Shown one piece after another: positions 1 through 7,681 of a DNA stretch of 64,000 nt. The translations under genes and the position numbers were made by a program. Below the pieces are notes generated by a model that was given only the letters and a program-made list of their open reading frames with translations, was not told the origin of the DNA and searched no databases. Numbering within the stretch: position 1 is the stretch's first letter; every line of letters starts with the position of its first letter. Source of the stretch: CAZMHL01 sp045605445. GTDB taxonomy: Bacteria > Bacillota > Clostridia > RGIG6154. The stretch spans positions 6,821 to 70,820 of the forward strand of contig JAZUPZ010000024.1 in assembly GCA_045605445.1 (NCBI GenBank), read 5' to 3'.

Positions 1-67
1 GGACGTACCGGTTTGTTACGTTATTAGATAATAGATAAGGCAGAATAGATAATAGATAGAATGTGTG

Positions 68-98
68 AACTCCGATGGATACCATCGGAGTTACTTCC
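68..98. terminator. Hairpin terminator at left edge
   Basis: An 11-bp perfect stem (68-78 with 82-92) is followed by a T-rich run. It lies downstream of whatever gene lies left of the window on the + strand. It is preceded by short AT-rich repeats of the form AATAGATAATAG, which recur before other terminators here (40010-40040, 41028-41045, 56770-56795). Bases 1-225 hold no gene. Confidence 0.55.
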
Positions 99-152
99 AT
101 TTTTATTCTTTATTATTTATTATTTATTCTTTAATACAAGCAAAGCAAGTAT

Positions 153-199
153 CACGGTTTTCCGAAACATAGAAATCTTTGATTTCGTAATGTTTCGTG
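153..199. repeat. Long imperfect hairpin
   Basis: Three nested complementary blocks (CACG/CGTG, GAAACAT/ATGTTTC at 164-170 and 190-196, GAAATC/GATTTC at 172-177 and 181-186) form one long stem-loop between the left-edge terminator and the acetyltransferase stop. It could act as a 3' end structure for the leftward gene. It is not a clear member of the other repeat families in the window. Confidence 0.45.
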
Positions 200-225
200 A
201 AGTTCGTATTATTTATTCTTTGGTT

Positions 226-885
226 TTACTCTATTGCAAGGTTGAAATATAAATCCTTTGTGTCAAAATTCCCCCGAAGGGCGGCAAATTTGACAGTTTT
301 TTTCAAATCTTTTCCCAGATATTCAAGAACTCTGTCACCGTCTGTTATGCAGATTTCTTCGCCTTTTTTATATGCCTTTGCATAGGAAAGAATATATTCA
401 ATTACATCTCTGTTCCATTCAATATAATTTTCAAGATGCTTTGCTCTTAAATAAAAATATTCCTTTGCGCTGCACTCCTCAAAGCCTTCTGCGGTTATAT
501 TTTTATAATCGGGAATATAAAGGTGTTTTGTGTACCCGTATCTTGCATAAAAATCAAAAAGTGATTCCTCTGAGGGTTTTAAAAAAGTAAAATCAAAGTC
601 GGTTTTTCTGCTAATATAATTAAGTATTTTTCCGCACCTTCCCTGATTTCTGAACTCCTCCTTTGTTGCAACTGCGTAGATATAACCTCCCTTGAGCTCT
701 CCCGACTTTACGGGGATTACCGTTGCCATTGAAACCACCTTTAAGCCAACAACATCGACAAATGTATTTTTTACGGGACACACTTTTTCATAAAATTCAT
801 ACACGTTTTTTTTACTTCCGCCGAAGGCTTTGACCCACAGTTTTGCAATTTGCCTCTTATAAAAGATATTTGCTCTTGTAATCAT
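226..885 (-). CDS. GNAT-family N-acetyltransferase
   Basis: A 219-residue protein likely to transfer an acetyl group from acetyl-CoA to an unknown amine or protein substrate in the cytoplasm. Near residues 70-85 it carries the GNAT motif A pattern: a beta strand (YIYAVAT) followed by the acetyl-CoA pyrophosphate-binding loop RNQGRCG. The C-terminal half does not resemble a common GNAT subfamily. The ATG has a GGGAGG Shine-Dalgarno seven bases upstream. It lies 32 bp downstream of the flippase gene on the same strand and may be cotranscribed with it. Substrate unknown; the fold assignment rests on the acetyl-CoA motif. Confidence 0.75.
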   Translation of the reverse strand: MITRANIFYKRQIAKLWVKAFGGSKKNVYEFYEKVCPVKNTFVDVVGLKVVSMATVIPVKSGELKGGYIYAVATKEEFRNQGRCGKILNYISRKTDFDFTFLKPSEESLFDFYARYGYTKHLYIPDYKNITAEGFEECSAKEYFYLRAKHLENYIEWNRDVIEYILSYAKAYKKGEEICITDGDRVLEYLGKDLKKTVKFAALRGNFDTKDLYFNLAIE

Positions 886-917
886 TTGTTTACCTCCCCT
901 GAAAATTCCTACCGTTG

Positions 918-2405
918 TTATTTTACCATAAATCTTGAAAATTTAAAACACCTAATTCTTAAACATCCGAAAATCACAAGCAGCGATGCATAAATAAAAA
1001 ACATTATAAGGCTTCCTTTTAGCATTCCGGGCGCCGTATATTTTACGAACTCTGCCGCAATTATCATAGAAAGGGCGGGTTTTACAAAAACATTGTAAAC
1101 ATCTATTCTGAACCTGTATTCTCTGTAAAGGCAACCCATACTGAGAATAAGATTCAAAAGCTCGCTTATATACAAAACGGCGATATACCCCGTAAGCCCC
1201 GCTCTGGGAACGAGAAGATAAATTAAAGCTATGCAGAGAAGCGTGTCAAGAATATTAATTTTCACTACCGTTACCTGTTTGTCGATTCCCTTTAAAATAC
1301 TGTCGGTAACAGTATCCATATACATTAAAAGAACCAGCGGGGCAAGCAGGCAGATATACCTTCCCGCCTTTATGCTTTTATAAAGGGAAATTCCGATATC
1401 CTCTCCGTAGGCAAACAGAATTCCGCATATAAAAAGAGAAAACATAAAAACGTTTTTCACCAGAAGCACTATAATTGAATTTATTTTTTCGCGACTGCCC
1501 CTTATGTGCCTTGAAGCAATTTCCGGAACCGTAAGGCTTGCAACCGCCCCTATTATGGCATAGGGAAACATTACAACGGGAATAACCATTCCGTTCATAA
1601 GTCCGAAATCAGCAATCGCTCTTTTCTTTGAAAACCCGTAAAGCACAAGCCCCGTTGGTATTATTATCTGCTTTATCGAAGAAAGGGCAGACTTTAAAGC
1701 GCTTGACAAAACCACGGGAACGGATATTTTAAAAACCCTTGAAGTAAGATTGTTTCCCGACCTGAAATTTATAAGTCTTTTTTTGTCATCTACGTAAAGA
1801 AAAATGTTGATTAAAAGACAAATTCCCTCAGATACCACCGAGCCGAGTATTAAAGCAAGACAGCCGAAGGCAACCCCTTTATGAATAAGCATTTTCATAA
1901 AAAGCATTACCGACAGAATTCTTACAACAACCTCTGTTATTTGCACAAAAGAGGATTTATAAGCTTTTCTTACCGCTATAAAATAACCGCTGAAAACCGA
2001 TGAAATTGCAACAGACGGAAAGCACAGAGAAAGAGCCCTTACTATTTCGTGGGAAGCTTCCCCTTTCAGCACATATGTTTCTATAAAGGGGGCAAAAGCC
2101 CATACGCCCACGGACAGGACAAGAGAAAGCGCCCCGGCAAAAAACACGCACTTTCTTATTGCTTTTTTTGCCCCCAGCTCGCAGTTTAAGGCAAGCTCTT
2201 CCGAAACAACTCTTGTTGCGGCAAGGCTTAAGCCGGAAACGGCAACCCCCTGAGCGAAGGAAAAAACCGTCATTAAAAGAGAGTAAATCCCCATTCCGCC
2301 TTCTCCCAGCCTTACCGAAATATAAACATTAAACCACAACAGCAAAACCCTTATTATTGCCGATGCGGTAACCATTGCAAATCCGTTTACAAAAAACTGA
2401 AACAT
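918..2405 (-). CDS. SpoVB/MurJ-like polysaccharide flippase (MOP superfamily)
   Basis: A polytopic membrane protein of about 495 residues with a dozen or more predicted helices. The N-terminal segment, with ASAIIRVL and GEGGMGIYSLL, matches the stage V sporulation protein B / polysaccharide biosynthesis branch of the MOP superfamily. Members flip undecaprenyl-linked glycans; SpoVB acts in spore cortex assembly. I prefer the ATG at 2405, which has a GGTGG motif five bases upstream, over the TTG at 2417. The next gene diverges, with its promoter at 2479-2507. Whether this is the true sporulation protein or a paralogue cannot be told from the sequence. Confidence 0.8.
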   Translation of the reverse strand: MFQFFVNGFAMVTASAIIRVLLLWFNVYISVRLGEGGMGIYSLLMTVFSFAQGVAVSGLSLAATRVVSEELALNCELGAKKAIRKCVFFAGALSLVLSVGVWAFAPFIETYVLKGEASHEIVRALSLCFPSVAISSVFSGYFIAVRKAYKSSFVQITEVVVRILSVMLFMKMLIHKGVAFGCLALILGSVVSEGICLLINIFLYVDDKKRLINFRSGNNLTSRVFKISVPVVLSSALKSALSSIKQIIIPTGLVLYGFSKKRAIADFGLMNGMVIPVVMFPYAIIGAVASLTVPEIASRHIRGSREKINSIIVLLVKNVFMFSLFICGILFAYGEDIGISLYKSIKAGRYICLLAPLVLLMYMDTVTDSILKGIDKQVTVVKINILDTLLCIALIYLLVPRAGLTGYIAVLYISELLNLILSMGCLYREYRFRIDVYNVFVKPALSMIIAAEFVKYTAPGMLKGSLIMFFIYASLLVIFGCLRIRCFKFSRFMVK

Positions 2406-2478
2406 TCTGCCCACCAATCCCTTTTATAAATGATATTAAAAATTCGCGGTCTTTATGTGCAAAATCCGTAACCGGGGT

Positions 2479-2507
2479 TTGACATTTTATCCGCCGAGTG
2501 ATATCAT
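2479..2507 (+). promoter_or_regulatory. Sigma-A promoter for DUF1836 gene
   Basis: TTGACA (2479-2484), a 17-bp spacer, then TATCAT (2502-2507). Initiation would fall around 2513-2516, just downstream of the ATG at 2511. That supports the internal ATG at 2526 as the start of the following gene. Confidence 0.7.
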
Positions 2508-2525
2508 ATTATGAAGGTGATTGAA

Positions 2526-3050
2526 ATGTACGAAAACATACTTGAATTTTCATTTCCCGAATATAACGAGCTTCCCGAGCTTGACCTTTATATGGACCAG
2601 GTTATAAGTCTTATTGATATGAAGCTCTCGGCTTTTGCGGACGAAAGCGGAAAAACCGCCACACCTACAATGATTAACAATTACGTTAAACAGAAAATTA
2701 TAAATCCGCCGGTAAAGAAAAAATACAGCAGAGAACATATTGCCCGGCTTTTTATGGTTTTTGTTTTAAAAAGGGTGTTCAGCGTTTCCGAAACAGACAG
2801 ACTTTTGAAAAGCCTTTTAAAAGACGATTCAACCGAAAAGGTTTACACGGAATTCTGCAAACATATTGAATATGCCGTAAAGGTAGTATTTACGGAGTCG
2901 GAAAAAAACGTAGAGAAAATTTCTGAAAACAAAAATGCAAAGCTTTATTCTGCCTGTGCCCTTGCCTTTGCAACCAAGATTTACGCAGAAAAGCTTATTA
3001 ACAATATTCCGAAGGAAGATGAAAAAAATGACAAACAAAATAAAAAATGA
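2526..3050 (+). CDS. DUF1836 domain-containing protein
   Basis: A 174-residue cytoplasmic protein with the DUF1836 pattern: a MINNYVKQKIINPP segment followed by YSREHIARLFMVFVLKRVFS, a MerR/HTH-like helical arrangement. The family is widespread in Clostridia and its function is not established; DNA binding is a reasonable guess. The start at 2526 is chosen because AAGGTGA lies seven bases before it and the ATG at 2511 sits at or above the transcription start. The 3' end overlaps the next gene by 23 bp in another frame, so the two form an operon. Confidence 0.8.
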   Translation: MYENILEFSFPEYNELPELDLYMDQVISLIDMKLSAFADESGKTATPTMINNYVKQKIINPPVKKKYSREHIARLFMVFVLKRVFSVSETDRLLKSLLKDDSTEKVYTEFCKHIEYAVKVVFTESEKNVEKISENKNAKLYSACALAFATKIYAEKLINNIPKEDEKNDKQNKK

Positions 3051-3579
3051 TGCAAACACAGTTATAAATGAGCTTATTGAGGTTTCAAAGCTCAAAGAAG
3101 GTGATGTTCTCGTTATTGGCTGCTCTTCAAGCGAAATTATGGGCGACAAAATAGGAACAAATTCCGACGTTGATGCGGCAAAGGCTGTTTTTGAAGAAAT
3201 TTACTCTGTTGCAAAAGCAAAGGGAATTTTCCTTGCGGCACAGTGTTGCGAGCATCTTAACCGCGCAATAGTTATTGAAAAGGAGCTTGCAGATAAAAAA
3301 GGGCTTGATTGCGTTAATGCAGTTCCTCAGCCCAAGGCAGGCGGTTCCTTTGCAACAAGAGCCTATGCTTCTTTCAAAAACCCCTGCGTTGTTGAACATA
3401 TTAAGGCAGATGCCGGACTTGACATTGGCGGAACCCTTATAGGAATGCACTTAAAGGAGGTTGCCGTTCCGGTAAGACTTTCTTTGAAAAAGATTGGCGA
3501 AGCAAATATTTTGTGCGCAAGAACAAGACCGAAATTCATTGGCGGAGTTCGTGCAAATTATAACGAAAACCTTCTTTAA
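3028..3579 (+). CDS. UPF0340 / TIGR01440 family protein (YwlG-like)
   Basis: A 183-residue protein of the uncharacterised YwlG family. Recognisable segments are VIGCSSSEIMGDKIGT near the N-terminus, AAQCCEHLNRA in the middle, and PQPKAGGSFATRAY with a DAGLDIGGTLIGMHL stretch towards the C-terminus. No reaction is established; the conserved cysteine pair and glycine-rich stretches suggest a small-molecule or metal site. The ATG at 3028 is chosen because GAAGGAAG (3011-3018) is correctly spaced for it and too close to the ATG at 3019. It overlaps the DUF1836 gene and is probably translationally coupled to it. Confidence 0.85.
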   Translation: MTNKIKNDANTVINELIEVSKLKEGDVLVIGCSSSEIMGDKIGTNSDVDAAKAVFEEIYSVAKAKGIFLAAQCCEHLNRAIVIEKELADKKGLDCVNAVPQPKAGGSFATRAYASFKNPCVVEHIKADAGLDIGGTLIGMHLKEVAVPVRLSLKKIGEANILCARTRPKFIGGVRANYNENLL

Positions 3580-3597
3580 TTTTTTTCAAAAAAGATA

Positions 3598-3626
3598 TTG
3601 ACAAACCGCTTTTATTATGTTAGAAT
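3598..3626 (+). promoter_or_regulatory. Promoter of tRNA-Ser cluster
   Basis: TTGACA at 3598-3603, a 17-bp spacer, and TAGAAT at 3621-3626 place transcription initiation a few bases before the tRNA 5' end at 3640. Confidence 0.75.
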
Positions 3627-3639
3627 AGTTAAGCGTTAC

Positions 3640-3726
3640 GGAGAGGTGTCCGAGTGGTTTAAGGAGCTAGTCTTGAAAACTAGTGATGCGGAAGCACCGT
3701 GAGTTCGAATCTCACCCTCTCCGCCA
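3640..3726 (+). tRNA. tRNA-Ser (anticodon TGA)
   Basis: Complete class II tRNA with encoded CCA. The acceptor stem is GGAGAGG with CCTCTCC, G is the discriminator base, the anticodon loop CTTGAAA reads TGA, and there is a long variable arm and a GTTCGAATC T-arm. Confidence 0.97.
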
Positions 3727-3728
3727 CT

Positions 3729-3759
3729 TTCAATCCGTACAACCACTGTACGGATTGAA
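3729..3759 (+). terminator. Inter-tRNA hairpin
   Basis: A perfect 12-bp stem (3729-3740 with 3748-3759) lies immediately after the CCA of the first tRNA. Only A/T-rich sequence without a solid T-run follows, so it may be a weak terminator or a processing structure between the two serine tRNAs. Confidence 0.45.
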
Positions 3760-3784
3760 TAATATTAAAATAATTTATACATTC

Positions 3785-3878
3785 GGAGAAGTACCCAAGT
3801 CGGCCGAAGGGGGCGGTTTGCTAAACCGTTAGGTCGGTGAATACCGGCGCAAGGGTTCGAATCCCTTCTTCTCCGCCA
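3785..3878 (+). tRNA. tRNA-Ser (anticodon GCT)
   Basis: Class II tRNA with acceptor stem GGAGAAG paired to CTTCTCC, anticodon loop TTGCTAA reading GCT, a long variable arm, a GGGTTCGAATCCC T-arm and encoded CCA. Its 3' 19 bases (3861-3879) are repeated directly at 4367-4385. Its T-arm/acceptor end is repeated in inverted form at 3915-3938. Confidence 0.97.
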
Positions 3879-3887
3879 GCAAAAAAA

Positions 3888-3912
3888 AGATACCATTCGG
3901 TATCTGTTTTTT
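3888..3912 (+). terminator. Terminator of tRNA-Ser cluster
   Basis: AGATACC/GGTATCT stem with a four-base loop and a T-run. It forms the tip of a much longer hairpin (3853-3938), because the flanking tRNA 3' end is repeated in inverted orientation beyond it. Confidence 0.8.
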
Positions 3913-3914
3913 GC

Positions 3915-4074
3915 TGGCGGAGAAGTGGATTCGAACCCGAGAGGGCACTCGCCGTTAAGAAAACGATTGATAATCGTTTTCAGGTGAGTGGTGCGAAGTC
4001 CGGTACCGAAGCCAAAGGCTTGGGTGGACAAGCACGGCAGATTGCCTGCAATCTGCATCGAATCCCGTCTTAAA
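3915..4074 (+). repeat. tRNA-tail structured element, copy 1
   Basis: Begins with an inverted copy of the tRNA-Ser acceptor/T-arm end (3915-3938). It continues with a GGGCACTCGCC...GGTGAGTGGT stem (3951-3994 region), the invariant block CGGTACCGAA, a small hairpin (GCC/GGC), the block GGGTGGACAAGCACGG, another hairpin (GCAGATT/AATCTGC), and ends in CGAATCCC, which can pair back with GGATTCG at its start. The same order of parts occurs at 4226-4385 and 48279-48428. Open reading frames across it on either strand are artefacts of the folded sequence. No known RNA family was recognised. Confidence 0.6.
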
Positions 4075-4225
4075 ATTCTTTTTCTCTTTTGCTTGCGGAC
4101 TGTGAAGTCTCGAGCAAGGTGATTTTCCGGGCACCGTTAAGAACGGTCGGAAAATAACGAAGCGCAGAGTATCCCGTAAAGTACTTTCTTTATCTTGGCG
4201 GATGTCGAGCATCTGTTTTTGTTAT
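4075..4225. repeat. Degenerate middle copy of the tRNA-tail element
   Basis: This stretch has no gene. It contains a GGGCACCGTTAAGAACGGT hairpin inside a TTTCCG/CGGAAA stem, followed by CGAAGCG and a TATCCCG end, in the same order as parts of the flanking copies but much diverged. I read it tentatively as a decayed copy between copies 1 and 2. Confidence 0.35.
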
Positions 4226-4385
4226 CGGAAGAGATTCGAACACAGAGTGGGCAAAAAACGTCAAAAAAGTTGCCGGTGGCAAGTTTTTTAGTTTTTTGGT
4301 GTGCAGACGGGTACCGAAATGCGTTAGCATTTGGGTCGGCAAACACGACAGACGCGAAGCGGATGTATCCCTTCTTCTCCGCCAG
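4226..4385 (+). repeat. tRNA-tail structured element, copy 2
   Basis: Starts with a GATTCGAAC T-arm complement and GAGTGGGCA. It has a long AAAAAAC/GTTTTTT stem in place of the GC-rich stem of copy 1, then CGGGTACCGAA, a hairpin (ATGCG/GCAT), GGGTCGGCAAACACGAC, and a final stretch that ends exactly like the tRNA-Ser 3' end (4367-4385 is identical to 3861-3879). The shared architecture with very different stem bases argues for selection on structure. Confidence 0.55.
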
Positions 4386-4416
4386 TGAAAAAAACAACCT
4401 ATGAACAAAAAGACAA

Positions 4417-4446
4417 AGAGCTGAACGAAATTAACCGTTCAGCTCT
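4417..4446 (-). terminator. Terminator of GH39-like gene
   Basis: AGAGCTGAACG pairs with CGTTCAGCTCT (one base offset) around a short loop, a few bases beyond the stop of the leftward glycosidase gene. On the minus strand a T-rich run follows. Confidence 0.65.
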
Positions 4447-4461
4447 TCCATTATTTTTTAC

Positions 4462-5814
4462 TTAATTTCTTATCAGCACTGTCTGATTACTCTTAAGAAG
4501 GAATTTTTTCGGATTTAAGTAAGTTTTTGTAAGTGGGTTTTCTTCGTCGACCATATAAACCTCAAAGCCGTCTTCAAGGTTAATTGAAATTTCTTTGTCT
4601 TCCTCGGAAACGTTTGTAATCATAACCGCCTTTTTGTTGCCATCGGTTGATGCAACGGCATAAACGTCTTTTTCATTTAATTCGCACTCTGCCTGCTTGC
4701 CAAGCTGATACATATAACCAAATGCCTTGAATACATAGAAAAGCGGACGCGGACAAACGTTGTAGCCGTCAAACATTCCCTGATAGGTGCTTACCATCAT
4801 TCTTGTATCGTAATAACAGAGCATACTTGTTGGCTTGTTCTGCATTATAAGAAGCATTGCTGCTGCCTGAGCCGCCGCAAAGGAACTACCAAGAGTTCCC
4901 TTTACTCTTGCCGCATTGTTCCACTCGTTAAGCATTGTTTCAATTTCGCCGTAGCCGCGTTCCTTTAAGAACTTGTCAACAAACTCTGCTATTATTCCCG
5001 TTCCCTCGGCATCAATATAACTATGCCATGAGAAGAAATCAATGGGTGAGCCATGTTCTTTTATGTAGTCAAAGAAGCCGTATAAGAACTTCATTCTGTA
5101 TGCATTTTTTTCACCTTCATAACGCTCGCCAAGTCGTTTTTCAATGTCCATTCCGTATTTTTCAGGCTCTGCAAAAATATTATAAAAGCCTGTTGCCGCA
5201 TAACCGCCAACCTTTATTGTGTCGCCAAAGCATTTTTTAAGGTGCTTTGAAGTAATGTCGTAAAGCTCATAATACTGCTCAGGAGTACCTGTCCACATCT
5301 GGTTCATATCGGGAGTAGGTCTGTTTTCGGGCTCGTTCCAGATTTCCCAGTATTTTATACCGTAATGGTAGCCGTCTGCCCAGCCTTCGTTGTAATGTCT
5401 TACAATATGTTCGCAGATTCTTGCCCATTTGTTATAATCCTTTGGGGGATGAATTCTGTAGGCTCTTATGTTACACTGATTTTCAATTGTAACACCGAGA
5501 CGGAAAATAGGAGAAACTCCGTATTCGTTAAGCCCTTCAAGAAGTACATCTGTAAATGCAAAATCATAAGATTCAGGGTCATTTTCGTCCGCATCAAAAT
5601 CACGGAAAATGTTAGGAATATCAACAAATCTGTTTCCGCCGAAAGGGCCTCCAACATCGTGAAGTCTTGAATAAGGAATGTTTGCCTCCTGAAAATATTT
5701 TATGTGAGAAACATTGATTTTACAGAAGCCTCCCGTAAAAGGCGGCTGACCTACCGCGTGCATAGGCTTGATTATTCCTGTTTCTTTACCAAAATCTACG
5801 TTTATATTTACCAT
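4462..5814 (-). CDS. GH39-like glycoside hydrolase (beta-xylosidase family)
   Basis: A 450-residue enzyme without signal peptide, so cytoplasmic and likely to act on imported oligosaccharides. It has a clan GH-A (beta/alpha)8 barrel plan: the acid/base glutamate sits in EIWNEPE (Glu161) and the probable nucleophile in TMLNEWNN (Glu297). GFFDYIKEHG and DFFSWHSY are typical of GH39-type xylosidases. A beta-rich C-terminal domain of about 90 residues follows. The ATG at 5814 (MVNINVDF) is chosen because CCTCC on the plus strand (5821-5825) gives GGAGG at good spacing. Substrate could be xylosides or another pentoside; the family call is firmer than the substrate. Confidence 0.8.
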   Translation of the reverse strand: MVNINVDFGKETGIIKPMHAVGQPPFTGGFCKINVSHIKYFQEANIPYSRLHDVGGPFGGNRFVDIPNIFRDFDADENDPESYDFAFTDVLLEGLNEYGVSPIFRLGVTIENQCNIRAYRIHPPKDYNKWARICEHIVRHYNEGWADGYHYGIKYWEIWNEPENRPTPDMNQMWTGTPEQYYELYDITSKHLKKCFGDTIKVGGYAATGFYNIFAEPEKYGMDIEKRLGERYEGEKNAYRMKFLYGFFDYIKEHGSPIDFFSWHSYIDAEGTGIIAEFVDKFLKERGYGEIETMLNEWNNAARVKGTLGSSFAAAQAAAMLLIMQNKPTSMLCYYDTRMMVSTYQGMFDGYNVCPRPLFYVFKAFGYMYQLGKQAECELNEKDVYAVASTDGNKKAVMITNVSEEDKEISINLEDGFEVYMVDEENPLTKTYLNPKKFLLKSNQTVLIRN

Positions 5815-5906
5815 TTTTATCCTCCAACCAATTTTATGCGTCAAGTATACCATATCAAAATATATTTTTCAACAGTTTTAGAATATAAAATTACTTTATT
5901 AAAGCA

Positions 5907-5929
5907 AAAAAGCACCCTGAGGTGCTTTT
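5907..5929 (-). terminator. Terminator after DMT exporter
   Basis: AAAAGCACC/GGTGCTTTT hairpin with a four-base loop, immediately after the minus-strand transporter stop and followed on that strand by a T-run. Confidence 0.75.
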
Positions 5930-5930
5930 G

Positions 5931-6800
5931 TTAATTGCTTTTTTTATAAACTGCAAAGTATGATGCTCCTACTATAAATGCAACGGCGATAAATACTTTT
6001 ATGTCGGGAACGATACCATTTACAAAATATGTAACAAACGGTGTTAAAACAGGCTTGATGAAAAACGCCATTGATGCCATTATGGCCCCGCCCTTTTCCA
6101 TTGCTTTAAAGTAAGCAACATAGCCTACTCCTGTTACGAAAATACCAAGATACAGAAGAATTGAAAGGCTTGTTATGTCTGTCTTCGGAACTATATCATA
6201 TCCGCCGATTAAAAGAAACACCAAAAGTACGATACTTCCAATCAGAAAACCGCCTGCCGACTGAATAAGTCCGCTGATTTTCTTTGCATATTTACGGCTT
6301 AAAGCTGTATAAAGGCTGAAGCTTATTGCCGCGATTAAAGCAAGTGCAACAGAGCCAAGGTTTGTGCCCGAGCTGAAATCTGCACAGGCAACAACTCCGA
6401 TAATACCAAGAACAAGTGCGATTATCTTATTTTTAGTAAACTTTTCTTCTTTTATGAAAAGCACAGCAAAAATAATTGTCAGCACAGAGTTTACGGAAAA
6501 GATAATAGCGATAAGTGACGGTGCATCCGCAAGTTTCACCGCAAACTGAAGTGAAAGCATACTGATGCAGATAACAAGCACCCCGAGAAGTGCCATTAAA
6601 GCAACATCCTTACCGGTAATTTTAATCTGCTCCTTTTTGATTTTAACAACTGCAAAGGGCAGAAGCATTAAAGAGCCTATTAAAAATCTCCAGAAGGTCA
6701 TTGCATAAGGGCTTATATCATTTGCAATTAATTTGCTTACAGGCTCTAAAGTTACAAACATAAGCGCCGTAACAAGAGCATAAAAAATTCCTTTTTTCAT
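5931..6800 (-). CDS. EamA/DMT-family transporter
   Basis: A 289-residue membrane protein with ten hydrophobic helices arranged as two EamA repeats. It is typical of drug/metabolite transporters that export small metabolites such as amino acids or sugars. Residues near the start (EPVSKLIANDISPYAMTFWRF) and the SLYTALSRKYAKK midpoint fit the family. Its ATG overlaps the stop of the upstream esterase gene by one base (TAATG), so translation is coupled. The pairing suggests it moves the esterase's substrate or product. Substrate unknown. Confidence 0.85.
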   Translation of the reverse strand: MKKGIFYALVTALMFVTLEPVSKLIANDISPYAMTFWRFLIGSLMLLPFAVVKIKKEQIKITGKDVALMALLGVLVICISMLSLQFAVKLADAPSLIAIIFSVNSVLTIIFAVLFIKEEKFTKNKIIALVLGIIGVVACADFSSGTNLGSVALALIAAISFSLYTALSRKYAKKISGLIQSAGGFLIGSIVLLVFLLIGGYDIVPKTDITSLSILLYLGIFVTGVGYVAYFKAMEKGGAIMASMAFFIKPVLTPFVTYFVNGIVPDIKVFIAVAFIVGASYFAVYKKSN

Positions 6801-7567
6801 TACTTATCTCCTTTATATTTGTCAATAAATTCAAGTATTGCCTTTGCAAAAACATTTTCACCGTTTTCATCATTTGCTTTGTTATATTTGCAATGAGTAA
6901 AACCTTCCATATACCTTACATCAACTTTGTCCATATTGCATTTAAAATGCTTAAGGGTGGAAACAAGAAGCTTTGTCTGTTCGGGTCTGTTTTCCATATC
7001 GTGCTCTGCATAAAAAATCTGCATAGGTGCATAATTTCTGTCACCGCAGATGTGATACAAAGGTGCTGCTTCGTCAATTATAACCCTTCTTGAGTCAATT
7101 CCTCTTTCACGAAGAACGTTAAAGTGAGTTGTAGGCTGACCTGCATCGTGAATGAATCCTGCTATTTCATCAGGGTTGATTTTATAAGGTGCAAGATATT
7201 TTTTGTCAAAACAAAGCATCTGTGAAAGATAACCGCCTGCAGAAGAACCACCCACAAAAAAAGCTGAGGGATTGCCGTAATCCTTCATATTTGAAATTGT
7301 CCAGGCAACAGCTGTTGCCGCATCTCTTATAAATTCGGGATAAACCGCTTCGGGATACATTCTGTAATTTGCAGAAACCACCGCAACACCTTTATTAACA
7401 AGAGGCTCAATAAAAACATTTCTGTCTGCAGCTTTGTCGCCATGCTCTATTCCGCCGCCGTGAAAATAGATAAACACGGGAAAGCTTTCAAGGTCGGGAA
7501 TATGTATATCAAGCATCTGCTCAGGAAGTCCCATTTTCGTATAACAAATATTTTCAAAAGATTTCAT
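6800..7567 (-). CDS. Alpha/beta-hydrolase, HSL-type esterase
   Basis: A 255-residue cytoplasmic esterase. It has the oxyanion-hole motif YFHGGGIEHG near residues 33-42 and the nucleophile elbow GGSSAGGY near residue 108, with the active-site serine in the second serine position. The catalytic aspartate probably lies in YAEHDMENRP and the histidine in EGFTHCKYN. This is the hormone-sensitive-lipase/acetyl-esterase branch, often deacetylating xylan-derived or drug-like esters. It is the first gene of a two-gene operon with the DMT exporter and is divergent from a LysR gene, the usual layout for control by that regulator. Start has GGAGTGA upstream. Confidence 0.85.
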   Translation of the reverse strand: MKSFENICYTKMGLPEQMLDIHIPDLESFPVFIYFHGGGIEHGDKAADRNVFIEPLVNKGVAVVSANYRMYPEAVYPEFIRDAATAVAWTISNMKDYGNPSAFFVGGSSAGGYLSQMLCFDKKYLAPYKINPDEIAGFIHDAGQPTTHFNVLRERGIDSRRVIIDEAAPLYHICGDRNYAPMQIFYAEHDMENRPEQTKLLVSTLKHFKCNMDKVDVRYMEGFTHCKYNKANDENGENVFAKAILEFIDKYKGDK

Positions 7568-7681
7568 TTAAGTCACTCCTTTTGTTAAATATACCACCCT
7601 TTTAACATTTTGTAAAGAATATGCAAAACTATGCTTGAATATATTAAAATATATGGTAAAATAAATATAAGGAGTGATTTT

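Noticed and set aside
3861..4385. Direct repeat of the tRNA 3' end as attL/attR of an integrated element
   Set aside because: Only 506 bp lie between and no integrase or other gene is present; the internal sequence is a repeated folded element, so I treat the match as part of that element.
3765..4408. Several 60-100 codon open frames on both strands (for example 3765-4058, 4137-4397, 4190-4408 minus)
   Set aside because: They cover tRNA-Ser and the tRNA-tail elements. Their translations (WRRRRDSNP type) are the usual artefact of reading T-arm sequence backwards. No ribosome binding sites or family matches.
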